64,000 nt of DNA. Origin: Mycolicibacterium porcinum (lineage in GTDB: Bacteria > Actinomycetota > Actinomycetes > Mycobacteriales > Mycobacteriaceae). Of this stretch, positions 44,284 to 53,190 are shown piece by piece. Both the position numbers and the translations under genes were made by a program. The stretch's first letter is position 1. The number at the start of each line of letters is the position of its first letter. The stretch covers positions 6,632 to 70,631 of the forward strand of contig MSTD01000005.1 of assembly GCA_001942045.1 (NCBI GenBank), given 5' to 3'. The notes beneath the pieces were generated by a model, which was not told the DNA's origin, made no database searches, and saw only the letters and a list, made by a program, of their open reading frames with translations.

Positions 44284-46664
44284 CGTTGTCCTCCAGAGGT
44301 TTTGGAGCTCCAGAACCCGGCGATGCCGGCGCTGAACGCCCCGCTGTTCCACGATTCGTCGGCGGCGGCGTCCTCGAGCGCGAAGGCGTGTTCGATCTCC
44401 TTGAGCGGCGGACGCAGCAGCGCCAGGTGCAGAGCGGTGTTGTTGACGCCTTCCGGCGTCCAGGCCAGGACGGTGCTGACGGCTCGGTCCAGCAAATCGG
44501 ATTGGTCGACGATCTCGTCGAGCAGTCCGATGCGCAGCGCCTCGTTGGCGTCGATGCGTTCGGAGCCCAGCACCATCCGCATCGCGTGATTGCGCACGAT
44601 CCGCGGGAGCAGCACGCTCGAGGCGTTGGAGATCGTGAGGCCGCGTCCATTCTCCGGTTGGAAATAGGTGGTCGCCGGCGTGCCGAGGCGGGCATCGCAG
44701 CACATCGTGATCTCCGAGGCGCCGCCGACGGCGATGCCGTTGATCGCCGCGACCACGGGTACCCGGGTCTGCAGGATCGCTCGGGTGATGTCGTGGAAGG
44801 TCTCGAAGGTGTCGCGCATCTCGTCGAAGGTGGTCGGCGGTGCGGCGAGGTCCTCGCCGGCGCTGAACGCGCGCCCCGTGCCCGTGAGCACGATGCCGCG
44901 GGCCCGCTCACCGGTGCCGTACTCGCGGATGAGCGCGGCCAACCGCCGCCGCATCTCGATGGTCAGCGCGTTGAGTTTCGCCGGGCGCCGCAGAGTGATG
45001 ACGGCGACGTCGCGGACCATGTCGACGACCACGTGCTCAGCCGCACCCGTCTGGGCCGGGACCGGTTCGCGCAGGTCGAAGACGGTGCCGGGGGATTCGG
45101 CGGCCCGCGCCTTCAGTGCGGGCTTGGACACCCGCTCGGACGGTGTGCGGGGGAAGTCGGCGACGAATTCGATGTACCGCGGCACTTTGAACCGCGCGAG
45201 CTGCCCCGAGACCCTTTCGGCGATCGCCTCGGCCGTCGCCCGGTCGGCCGGCAGGCCGGCCGCGAGTTGCAGGAATGCTTTGACTTCCTCGCCGAGTATC
45301 TCGTCGGGTTCGGCCACCACTGCGGACGCGACCACGGCGTCGTCGCGTTCGAGTGCGGCCTCCACCTCCGCGGCGGCGACGTTCTCGCCGCCGCGGCGCA
45401 CCATGTCCTTGATGCGGCCCACCAGGCGGATGTCGCCGCGGTCGTCGGCGACGGCCAGGTCGCCGGTGTGCAGCCGCCCGCCGTGCAGGGCCCGCGCTGT
45501 CTCGTCGGGCCGGTTCCAGTAGCCCAGCATCATCGGTGCGCCGGACACGATGAGCTCGCCGGGCGTGCCGGCGGGAACGTCGGCGCCGTCGGCGTCCACG
45601 ATCCGGATTTGCTTGGTGGGCATGGGATGCCCGAGAGTTCCGCTGCCCACGGCCGCGGTGTCGGCGAGCGGGCTGATCATGTCGATGCCGCTCTCGGTCA
45701 TTCCGTAGAGCTCACGCCAGGGCGCGCCCCAGCGTTCCTCGAGCTGGGCGTGCAGCGCCACCGGGATGGCTGAGCAGAACACGGCGCGCAGCCGGTTGTC
45801 CCGGTCGTCAGGGCCGGGCGGCTGCTTGAACAGCAGCGTCGGCATCGACCCGAGCACGTAGCAGAACGTCACACCGTGCCGGCGCACGTCTGTCATGAAG
45901 CCCGATGCCGAGAACCGCGGCAGCACCACCAGTGCAGCACCGGTGGTGAGGGCGAGCACCGTGTTCCACTGCGGGTCCATGTAGGAGAAGGGCTGGGCGG
46001 TGAGCAGCACGTCGTCGGGGCCGAGTCCGGCGGCCGCGGCGCAGGTCCACGCGATTCTGGTCCAGTAATCGTGGGTCAGCATGCACGCCTTCGGGAACCC
46101 GGTGGTGCCCGAGGTGTACTGCAGGTTGGCGAGGGTGTCGGGACCGATCACGACCTCGGGGGCGGTCGCGGGGAACCCTGCATCGCTGTCGGCGATATCG
46201 ATGATCGTCACGTCGGCGAGGCCGGGAACTGCGGCGATCACCTCACGTACCAGGGGGCTGTGATCAGCGTCGGTGACGATCACACGGGCGCCCGAATCCT
46301 GCAGCACGAACTGCAGATCGGCCGCGCGGTACGCCGAGTTGACGGGCACCGCGACGGCGCCCGCTTTGAGCACCGCCAGCCATGTCAGCGGCCAGCCCGC
46401 GACGTTGGGCAGCATGATCGCGACCCGGTCGCCTGGGGCCACGCCCGCCGTCGCGATCAGTCGGTGCGCGAGCCGCGACGACGACGCGTCAGCCTGCGCA
46501 TAGGTCCACGACTGCTCGCCGAAACGCAGCAGCTCGGCGTCCGGTGTGCGGGCGGCGCCGTCGGCGAGCAGGCCGGTGACGGTGCGCACCCGCGGCACGG
46601 CCCCGATCTCGTCGGCGGCGACGGCGGGTCGCCCCGGTGCCCTATGTGTGGTGTCGATGGTCAT
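44280..46664 (-). CDS. Acyl-CoA ligase / enoyl-CoA hydratase fusion
   Basis: A 794-residue fusion. Residues 1-515 are an AMP-forming ligase: YTSGTTGFPKACML (P-loop), ELYGMTESG, LHTGDLAVADDRGDIRLVGR and the C-terminal catalytic Lys in RVSKPALKA. Residues about 540-794 are a crotonase-fold domain: INGIAVGGASEITMCCDARL carries the oxyanion hole. Activation of an acid and hydration or cleavage of its CoA ester are thus joined in one chain. The two activities usually sit in separate proteins. ATG 46664 overlaps the upstream stop codon by 4 bp. The substrate is unknown. Confidence 0.9.
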   Translation of the reverse strand: MTIDTTHRAPGRPAVAADEIGAVPRVRTVTGLLADGAARTPDAELLRFGEQSWTYAQADASSSRLAHRLIATAGVAPGDRVAIMLPNVAGWPLTWLAVLKAGAVAVPVNSAYRAADLQFVLQDSGARVIVTDADHSPLVREVIAAVPGLADVTIIDIADSDAGFPATAPEVVIGPDTLANLQYTSGTTGFPKACMLTHDYWTRIAWTCAAAAGLGPDDVLLTAQPFSYMDPQWNTVLALTTGAALVVLPRFSASGFMTDVRRHGVTFCYVLGSMPTLLFKQPPGPDDRDNRLRAVFCSAIPVALHAQLEERWGAPWRELYGMTESGIDMISPLADTAAVGSGTLGHPMPTKQIRIVDADGADVPAGTPGELIVSGAPMMLGYWNRPDETARALHGGRLHTGDLAVADDRGDIRLVGRIKDMVRRGGENVAAAEVEAALERDDAVVASAVVAEPDEILGEEVKAFLQLAAGLPADRATAEAIAERVSGQLARFKVPRYIEFVADFPRTPSERVSKPALKARAAESPGTVFDLREPVPAQTGAAEHVVVDMVRDVAVITLRRPAKLNALTIEMRRRLAALIREYGTGERARGIVLTGTGRAFSAGEDLAAPPTTFDEMRDTFETFHDITRAILQTRVPVVAAINGIAVGGASEITMCCDARLGTPATTYFQPENGRGLTISNASSVLLPRIVRNHAMRMVLGSERIDANEALRIGLLDEIVDQSDLLDRAVSTVLAWTPEGVNNTALHLALLRPPLKEIEHAFALEDAAADESWNSGAFSAGIAGFWSSKTSGGQR

Positions 46665-47422
46665 TTGGCGGCCTCCAGCTGTTTTCTCGATTCGTCGACG
46701 AGCCAGGTCAATGCCGGGTCGTCGCGTTCCATCCACTCGGGGTGCCACTGCACCCCGAGGATCGGCGCATCGGGCGCCTCTACCGCCTCGACCACCCCGT
46801 CAGAGGTGCGGCCGGTAACGATGAGCCCCGTGGCGCACTGGTCAACGGCCTGGTGGTGCCACGAGTTGGTGACTGCGCTGTCGCCGAAGATCCGCGCGGC
46901 CGTCGACCCAGGCTCGAACACCACCACATGGGCGGCGTCCCCGTCGGTGGGCGCGGCCCGCGGCGACAGGTGCGGTATCGGCCCGGGCGGCAGATCCGCG
47001 ACGAGGGTTCCGCCGAGCGCGGTGTTGAGGACCTGCAGGCCGCGGCACACGCTCAGCAACGGGATACCGTGATCAATCGCGGTGCGGGTCAGGGTGAATT
47101 CGTACTCATCGCGTTCGGTGTCATGCGCGTTCGGATTAAGCCGGGGGTCGACGTCGCGGACCACGGTGGTGTCGCCGCCCCACCGTGCCGGATGCACGTC
47201 CTGCCCGCCGGTCACCACCACCCCGGACAGCCACTGGCAAGCGTCGGCCGGATCGGCGTCGTAGGGCAGGTGCACGGGCACGCCGCCGGCCCTCGCGATG
47301 CGCGTCGCGAACGCGGACATGAAGGAGTCCATGGACTCGCCTCCGTACCGTTCGTCCATCCCGGCGATCAGCCCCAGCTGGAATCGGCGGCCGGTTATCC
47401 CGATCAGCGGTTTGCGACTCAT
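46661..47422 (-). CDS. puuD: Gamma-glutamyl hydrolase, class I amidotransferase fold (PuuD-like)
   Basis: A 253-residue peptidase C26 protein. The catalytic nucleophile is Cys in PLLSVCRGLQVLN, and His/Glu are in ILGVQWHPEW. TGGQDVHPARW near residue 80 is typical of the gamma-glutamyl-GABA hydrolases. It should release glutamate from a gamma-glutamylated amine-derived acid made by the ligase encoded just upstream. It overlaps both neighbours by 4 bp. The similarity to PuuD is at family level; the acyl partner is not known. Confidence 0.9.
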   Translation of the reverse strand: MSRKPLIGITGRRFQLGLIAGMDERYGGESMDSFMSAFATRIARAGGVPVHLPYDADPADACQWLSGVVVTGGQDVHPARWGGDTTVVRDVDPRLNPNAHDTERDEYEFTLTRTAIDHGIPLLSVCRGLQVLNTALGGTLVADLPPGPIPHLSPRAAPTDGDAAHVVVFEPGSTAARIFGDSAVTNSWHHQAVDQCATGLIVTGRTSDGVVEAVEAPDAPILGVQWHPEWMERDDPALTWLVDESRKQLEAAK

Positions 47423-48771
47423 GTGAACTCGAAGTAGCGATGGGACTCCCACGCGGAGAGTTCGGTATACGGGTCGCCGCCCTTGGTGTGGAACTGCATC
47501 CACTCCCACCGGCGCGACGCCACCCAGAATTCGACGAACTCGTCACCCAGGTATTCGCGCAGCAGCGGGTCGGCGTCGAGAGCTGCGATGGCCTTCGTCA
47601 TCGTGTCGGGGATCCGCGCGACCCCGGTGTCGTCGGGCAGGGACCACGCCATGTCATCGCACGGCGGCGGGGCCGTCAGCCCGCGCTCGAGCCCGGCGAG
47701 GACCCCGGCAAGGACGCCGGCCAGCGCGTAGTACGGATTGACATCCGAACCCGGCACCCGATACTCCAGGCGCGAATACTTGGGATGGCCGACGATCGCC
47801 CGCAACGCCGCGGTCTTGTTGTTGACGCCCCAGCTCATGGTGGTCGGTGGCCCCGAGATGTCGACGAGGCGCCGGTACGAGGTGATCTGCGGCATCGCCA
47901 GCAACGTGTTGCCGGCCATGGTGGCCATCAGCCCGCCGATGGCCTGCAGCATGACCTCGGACGGCCCGTCGGGGCAGAAGAACTGGTTCACGCCGTCCCG
48001 CTGCAGCGACAGGTTGACGTGCGCGCCCTGCCCGAATCCGGCGGTCGGTTTCGCCATGAAGGTGACCGATCGGCCCTGTTCGTACGCGACCTCGCGCATG
48101 ACCTGCTTGGTTCGTACCCAGGCGTCGGCGAGCGCCACCGGGTCGGCGGGTGCGATGTTCAACTCGGTCTGACCGGGAGCGGCCTCGTCGGTCCACGCCT
48201 CCCAGGTGATGCCGAGCGAGTCGAGCCGGTCGGTGACGGCCTCCATGTAGTCGATCCAGTCCTTGGACCGCGCGAGGTTGTAGGCGGACCCGGTGTCCCC
48301 ACCGAGCGGGGTGAGGTCGCGGTAGCCGCGTGCCCGCGCTTCCTGGATGGATTCCTCGAACAGGGTCGTCTCGATTTCCACCGCCACGGTGGCGCTGTAT
48401 CCGAGTGCGCTGAGCCGGTCGGCGAGGCGGCGCACCATGTTGCGCGGACAGATTGGTAGTGGCCGGCCGTCCCTCATCCAGAAGTCACCGATCACGGAGT
48501 CCATCCCGGGCTTCCACTCCACGAGCGTGCTCATGTCCGGGACCAGCGCGATGTCGTACAGGTTGCCGCGCCAGTCGGGGAAGGCGTCGCCGAAAACGAA
48601 GTCGGTGCCCATGTCGATCGCGAAGAGGATGTCGGCGAAGGCGAACCCCGAATCCTTGCCGGACGCGAACTTCGCAGGAGTGACGTTCTTACCCATGAAG
48701 CTGCCGTCGTGATTGGTGGCCTCCACCCGGATCGCCTTGGTGGCCATTCTGGGCAGGGTGAGCTCAGACAT
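47419..48771 (-). CDS. Glutamine-synthetase-like gamma-glutamylamine ligase (PuuA/GlnA type)
   Basis: A 450-residue GS-fold protein with the beta-grasp start (GFAFADILFAIDMGTDFVFG) and catalytic domain: VEIETTLFEE, FMAKPTAGFGQGAHVNLSL (GS-type KPxxxxxGSGxHxH variant), MSWGVNNKTAALRAI and RLEYRVPGSDVNPYYALAGV. In this operon it is better explained as ligating glutamate to an amine than as making glutamine, because puuD and an amine permease flank it. In the HxH segment the protein reads GQGAHVNLS, so ammonium binding may be altered. It overlaps neighbours by 8 and 4 bp. Confidence 0.9.
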   Translation of the reverse strand: MSELTLPRMATKAIRVEATNHDGSFMGKNVTPAKFASGKDSGFAFADILFAIDMGTDFVFGDAFPDWRGNLYDIALVPDMSTLVEWKPGMDSVIGDFWMRDGRPLPICPRNMVRRLADRLSALGYSATVAVEIETTLFEESIQEARARGYRDLTPLGGDTGSAYNLARSKDWIDYMEAVTDRLDSLGITWEAWTDEAAPGQTELNIAPADPVALADAWVRTKQVMREVAYEQGRSVTFMAKPTAGFGQGAHVNLSLQRDGVNQFFCPDGPSEVMLQAIGGLMATMAGNTLLAMPQITSYRRLVDISGPPTTMSWGVNNKTAALRAIVGHPKYSRLEYRVPGSDVNPYYALAGVLAGVLAGLERGLTAPPPCDDMAWSLPDDTGVARIPDTMTKAIAALDADPLLREYLGDEFVEFWVASRRWEWMQFHTKGGDPYTELSAWESHRYFEFT

Positions 48772-49459
48772 CGAATCGAACCTTCCACGAGGCGGCCGTC
48801 ATGACCGAGAGCTGTGAGAGCGTGCCCTGAACCCGCAGGCCGCGGTCCAGAGCGGAGAGGAGATAGTCGGAACCGGTGAACACACCGGTCAGCACGTCGG
48901 GCGTGGCGACCATGCGGTAGCAGGTGGGGCCGGCGCCGAACCGGGCCTCTTCCGGGCCGCCGGGGCCATCGGCCACCGCCACGAGGACGTCCGGGATGCC
49001 GCGGATGCCGCGGGTCAGGTCCCAGAATCGGGTGGCCGCCTCCTGCCACGACGGCAGCGGGGGTCGCAGGGCGGTCGACAGCCTGTCGGCCAGGTCGGCG
49101 TCGCCTTCGGTGCTGACGGTCGCCAGGCGCGCGTCGAGATCGACGACCACCGTGGCATCGGTCGGTGCGAACACGCCACCGGTCACCGTCACGGCACCGT
49201 CGGAGAATGTCACGGTCGCGGCCTGCGGGGTGTCGTGGGAGCGGACCGCTACCGTCCCGGCGCCGTGTCCGAGCACGTCGGGGGCGTGTCCGGTGCGGAC
49301 GGCGTCACGCAGGGTCCGGCCGAGCAGTCGGACGATGGGCGTGGCATCGTGGGCGATCTCGACACGGATTGTTGTCGTGACCGGAGCCGGGGGGATCGTG
49401 GTGGCGTCCAATGGTCCGTCCTTTCTTCGTTGGGGGTCTGCTTCGGGGATCGAGGTCAT
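48764..49459 (-). CDS. Uncharacterised protein in the amine operon
   Basis: A 231-residue protein that I do not recognise. ATG 49459 overlaps the permease stop codon by 4 bp, which fixes the start better than TTG 49410; it ends with an 8-bp overlap into the ligase gene. The middle (ATVVVDLDARLATVSTEGDA, then DLADRLSTAL) faintly recalls SCP2-like sterol-carrier folds, and the later part has two Gly/Asp-rich segments. No signal peptide or membrane segment is seen. Its coupling suggests an accessory role, such as binding the substrate. Confidence 0.78.
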   Translation of the reverse strand: MTSIPEADPQRRKDGPLDATTIPPAPVTTTIRVEIAHDATPIVRLLGRTLRDAVRTGHAPDVLGHGAGTVAVRSHDTPQAATVTFSDGAVTVTGGVFAPTDATVVVDLDARLATVSTEGDADLADRLSTALRPPLPSWQEAATRFWDLTRGIRGIPDVLVAVADGPGGPEEARFGAGPTCYRMVATPDVLTGVFTGSDYLLSALDRGLRVQGTLSQLSVMTAASWKVRFDV

Positions 49460-50880
49460 TCGAGGGTGCGGTAGACATCGGGGCGACGCCGGCGCAGCAT
49501 GACTGCCCAGGCGAGGCCGGCGGAGAACGCGGCGGTGATCACCGCGAGGAAGACATTCGCCCAGGTGCGCGAGCCGATGAGGAGCTCGAAGTTGCTGATG
49601 ACGAGCACGAGGATGGTGCCGAGGGCGGCGAGTGCGAGGGCAGGGGCGACGGTGCCCGTCCAGGTACTGGCGGTGCGGACCCGGCGGAAGTGCACGACGA
49701 TCGCCGCGGAGGTCAGGGCCAGCAGAACGATCAGCCCGAGGGTTCCGGCGCCGCCGAACCAGGCATAGATCTGGACGACGGGGTCGAGCCCCAGGATCGC
49801 CGTGACCGCGACCAGCGTCGCGATGACTCCTGAGGTCAGCAGCGAGGCCACGTGCGGCGACCGGTGCACGGGATGCACCGCGCCGAGCGGAACCGGGAGC
49901 GCGCCCTGGCGGCCGAGGGCGAACAGGTAGCGGGAAACCACGTTGTGCGCGGTGAGCACACACGCGAAGAAGCTCGAGACCAGCAGCACTTGCACGGCGT
50001 CGTGGGCTAGCTGCGACACATAGCGGGTCGCGAGCCCGGCTGCCAGCCCTTCGGGATCGTTCGCCGCGGCCTCGACGGTGCGCGTGACGCCGATGCCGTT
50101 GATCATCGCCCAGGACGAGACGGTGTAGATGGCGGCGATGACGACGACGGCGGTGTACGTCGCGCGCGGGATCGTGCGGTCGGGATCCTTGGCCTCGGAC
50201 CGGAAGACCGCGGTGGCCTCGAAACCGACGAAGCCGAAGACGGCGAACATGATCCCGGTGCCGGTGGCGCCGCTGGTGAACGCGTCCCAGGTCAGCGGGT
50301 GCGCCGACAGCCCGTCAGCTCCGCCGCGCAGCACGATGGCGACATCAACCAGCGCGACGATCCCGATCTCCGCGATGAGCAGCACGCCCAGTACGCGCGC
50401 GCTGACCTCGACGTTGCGGTATCCCAGGTAGCCGATCGCCGCGAGCCCGGCGGCTGCGAGTATCCACCACGGCACCGCGACTCCGGCGAACGTGTGGATC
50501 ACGTTCCGCGCGGCGGCACCGAGGTAAGCCGCGACGGACACGATGAGCAGCGAGTAGGTGACCAGGGCCAGCGCGGCGGCGCCGAGGCCGGCCGCGGTGC
50601 CGAGGCCGCGCTGCACATAGGAGTAGAAGGCGCCGGCGTTGCGGACCTCGGGGGTCATCGCCGAGTAGCCGACGGTGAACAGCACCAGCACGACGCCGAC
50701 GATCACGAAGTCGACGGGCGTCCCGATGCCGTTGCCGGAGCCGAGCATCAGCGGGATCAGCCCCGCGAACACCGTCAGCGGCGCGGCGAACGCCACGACC
50801 ATGAACACGATGTGGGCGACGCCGAGGGTCCGGTTCAGGCCGGTGGCGGCCTCCGGCGCCTGTGTGTGCTGTTCAGTCAT
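49456..50880 (-). CDS. APC-superfamily amine/amino-acid permease
   Basis: A 474-residue transporter with about 12 hydrophobic segments. The APC helix 1 motif is visible (VAFAAPLTVFAGLIPLMLGS), as is FGFVGFEATAVFRSEAKDPD in helix 6, where the substrate is bound in this superfamily. It probably imports the amine handled by the operon. Its start overlaps the amine oxidase end by 8 bp and its end overlaps the next gene by 4 bp. Specificity cannot be read from the sequence. Confidence 0.92.
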   Translation of the reverse strand: MTEQHTQAPEAATGLNRTLGVAHIVFMVVAFAAPLTVFAGLIPLMLGSGNGIGTPVDFVIVGVVLVLFTVGYSAMTPEVRNAGAFYSYVQRGLGTAAGLGAAALALVTYSLLIVSVAAYLGAAARNVIHTFAGVAVPWWILAAAGLAAIGYLGYRNVEVSARVLGVLLIAEIGIVALVDVAIVLRGGADGLSAHPLTWDAFTSGATGTGIMFAVFGFVGFEATAVFRSEAKDPDRTIPRATYTAVVVIAAIYTVSSWAMINGIGVTRTVEAAANDPEGLAAGLATRYVSQLAHDAVQVLLVSSFFACVLTAHNVVSRYLFALGRQGALPVPLGAVHPVHRSPHVASLLTSGVIATLVAVTAILGLDPVVQIYAWFGGAGTLGLIVLLALTSAAIVVHFRRVRTASTWTGTVAPALALAALGTILVLVISNFELLIGSRTWANVFLAVITAAFSAGLAWAVMLRRRRPDVYRTLE

Positions 50881-52291
50881 GACTACCCCGCCACTCTGTC
50901 GGCACCGGGAGGTGCTTGAGCACCTCGGCGGCGGCGCGCTCGGCGGCGCTGACAGCGCCGTCGAAGTAGCCCTGGTTGACGGTCGCGGTCTCGGTGCCGG
51001 CCCAGTGGATTCGGCCTACGGGTCGCCGGTCGGCGTCGGTATACTGGGTCAGCGACCCTGGCGCGCGGGAGCCGACACAGCCATTGATCCACGGTTCGTG
51101 TGCCCAGTCTTTTTCCAGGAACGCGATCGGCTTGGCCGCTTGCGCGCCGAACAGTGTGGTCAGGTCGGCAAGGACGGCGTCGCGCCGGGCGTCAGGGTTG
51201 TCGAGCAGTTGATCGGGCCAGCTCTGCAGACACCCCGATCCTGCGGTGCCCATGAAGGTGAGCAGGATGCCGACGCTGGCGTCCGGCGGCGAGTTGTCGA
51301 TGACGAAGTTGGCGACCGGCAGATCGCTGACTGCTTGCCCGTTGAGGCCCTGCTCCCGCCAGAACGGCCTGTCGTAAACGGCGAAGAGCTTGCTTTCCGA
51401 ACCACTGCTCCAGCGGCGCTGCAGCATGCTCCGGCGGGTCGGAAGGTCCGGTGTGAAGTTGATGCGGGAGGCATCGGCGGGTGACATGGCGACAATCACC
51501 CGGTCAGCGTGGACATCGATGCGCGCGGACCGAACCGTGACGCCGTCACTGTTCTGGCTGATCTCAGTCACGGGCGACTCAAGCACCACGGCGGCCCCGA
51601 GGTCGTCGGCCATGCGCTGAGCGATGCGGAACGTCCCGCCGACGACCCGCGACTCCTGCGCGCCGCCGGTGACGTTCACCATGTGTTCGAAGCCGCCGGC
51701 GCCCTTGATCCGCGCCAATTGCACCAACAACGACGTCCAGTGCAAATCTTCGGCGTTGGTCACCGCCAGGCCGAGAGTGAGGATGAACTTGGCGTCCTCG
51801 GTCAGCGCGTTGGCGTCGAGCCAGTGCCCGATGGTGGTGCTGTCCCATTTGCGCGCGTGCCGGGCCGTCCACGGCGCCTCGAGCGGTACCGTTTTCGCCA
51901 TGCGGTCCAGCCGCGTCTGCAGCTGGGCGAAGTCGGCGAGAATCAGCGGATTGACCGGCGGGATGAGGCCGTCATATCGCTTGGACTTGCCGTTGCGGTG
52001 ATAGATCGACTTGCCGTCGACGTAGGTTTTGAACGTGTCGATCCCGAGTTCGTCGATCAGAGCGAAGATCCGGTCCTGGCCGGGGCCGATCCATTGGCCG
52101 CCGCCTTCGGTGATGACGCCGTGGCCGACGTCGAGGTTCATGGTGCGCCCGCCGACGCGGTCGCCGGCCTCCAGGACGATCACTGATCGTCCGTATTGAG
52201 TCAGCCTCCGCGCCGCGGTCAAGCCCGATACGCCGGCGCCGATGATGGCGACGTCGACGGTGTGTTGTGCGGTCAGATTCTGTTCGGTCAT
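50873..52291 (-). CDS. Flavin-containing amine oxidase
   Basis: A 472-residue flavoenzyme. The dinucleotide motif is VAIIGAGVSGLTAARRL followed by VLEAGDRVGGRT, and the C-terminal flavin motif is IHWAGTETATVNQGYFDGAV. No Cys is seen at the usual covalent-flavin site near it, so FAD may be bound non-covalently, as in cyclohexylamine oxidase, which it resembles in layout. It would oxidise a primary amine to an imine, then aldehyde or ketone, with H2O2. It overlaps the hydrolase gene by 4 bp and the permease gene by 8 bp. Confidence 0.9.
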   Translation of the reverse strand: MTEQNLTAQHTVDVAIIGAGVSGLTAARRLTQYGRSVIVLEAGDRVGGRTMNLDVGHGVITEGGGQWIGPGQDRIFALIDELGIDTFKTYVDGKSIYHRNGKSKRYDGLIPPVNPLILADFAQLQTRLDRMAKTVPLEAPWTARHARKWDSTTIGHWLDANALTEDAKFILTLGLAVTNAEDLHWTSLLVQLARIKGAGGFEHMVNVTGGAQESRVVGGTFRIAQRMADDLGAAVVLESPVTEISQNSDGVTVRSARIDVHADRVIVAMSPADASRINFTPDLPTRRSMLQRRWSSGSESKLFAVYDRPFWREQGLNGQAVSDLPVANFVIDNSPPDASVGILLTFMGTAGSGCLQSWPDQLLDNPDARRDAVLADLTTLFGAQAAKPIAFLEKDWAHEPWINGCVGSRAPGSLTQYTDADRRPVGRIHWAGTETATVNQGYFDGAVSAAERAAAEVLKHLPVPTEWRGSHD

Positions 52292-53190
52292 ATCAGTGCC
52301 CTTTCGAGATGGTCGATGACGTGGTCGGCGATGCGCGGGGCGAGCGAATTGGGCAGGTGGTGGCCCATACCGGGGATGACGATGTGCCGCGCGTGCCGGA
52401 TCGCGGCCGCGGTGGCTGCACCGCCCGACGGTGCGACGATGAGATCGCGGTCACCGTTGATCACCAGCGTCGGCGCGGTGATCGTGGCCAGTTCCGCTGT
52501 CCGGTCACCGGAGGCCTGGATGGCCTGGATCTGCCGGGCCGTTCCGGCGGCGCCGTCGCCGGCGGTGCGGTTCCAGGTTTCGACGGCATGCGCGGCCTCC
52601 TCGGCCTCATCGATGGGGTAACCGGTTCCGGCGAGATGTGCAGTCATCCGCAGGTGCGCGCGGACCGCCTGCAGCCGGTTTCGCGGAGGGGGGCTCACCA
52701 GAAGGGCTTTTGTCGACGCGGCGGGCTGCCCCACCGTCGGATCACCGGTGGTCGAGTACAGCGAGGTCAGCGTGGCGGTGATGGCGGGGTGCCGGGCCGC
52801 GACCGTCTGCGCGATCATGCCGCCCATCGACCTGCCGACCACATGGGTCGGGCCCACGGCGAGGTGCTCGATCAGTTGCGCGGCGTCGGTCGCCATGTCG
52901 GCCAGCGTGTAGGCGTCGCGCCGCGGCCGGGAAAGCAGTTGCCGAAGGGTGTTCGGCGGCGGCGTCGTGGCGAAGGTCGAGCGGCCCGAGTCGCGGTTGT
53001 CCATCCGGATCACCAAGAATCCGGCTTCGGCCAGGCCGGAGACGAACCGCGGCGACCACGTCGTGAGGTCCTCCCCGAGGCCGGCGAGGAGCAGGACCGG
53101 TGTTCCCCCGGCTGGCCCGTCGGTGCGGAAGCAGACCCGCGTGCCGCCCGGGAGCGTCACGAACCGGTCTGCGGATTTCGGCTCAGGCAT
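52288..53190 (-). CDS. Alpha/beta hydrolase, candidate ester or lactone hydrolase
   Basis: A 300-residue alpha/beta hydrolase. The oxyanion stretch is LLLAGLGEDLTTW, the acid-elbow region RMDNRDSGRS, the nucleophile elbow GRSMGG, and the C-terminal acid and His are in INGDRDLIVAP and PGMGHHLP. Placed directly after a Baeyer-Villiger-type monooxygenase gene (8-bp overlap), it is well suited to open the ester or lactone that enzyme would make. ATG 53190 is chosen on the overlap; the frame remains open further upstream. Confidence 0.9.
   Translation of the reverse strand: MPEPKSADRFVTLPGGTRVCFRTDGPAGGTPVLLLAGLGEDLTTWSPRFVSGLAEAGFLVIRMDNRDSGRSTFATTPPPNTLRQLLSRPRRDAYTLADMATDAAQLIEHLAVGPTHVVGRSMGGMIAQTVAARHPAITATLTSLYSTTGDPTVGQPAASTKALLVSPPPRNRLQAVRAHLRMTAHLAGTGYPIDEAEEAAHAVETWNRTAGDGAAGTARQIQAIQASGDRTAELATITAPTLVINGDRDLIVAPSGGAATAAAIRHARHIVIPGMGHHLPNSLAPRIADHVIDHLERALI

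Noticed and set aside
44668..45522. Open frame antisense to the ligase fusion
   Set aside because: Ser/Arg/Thr-rich shadow without a recognisable motif or ribosome site.
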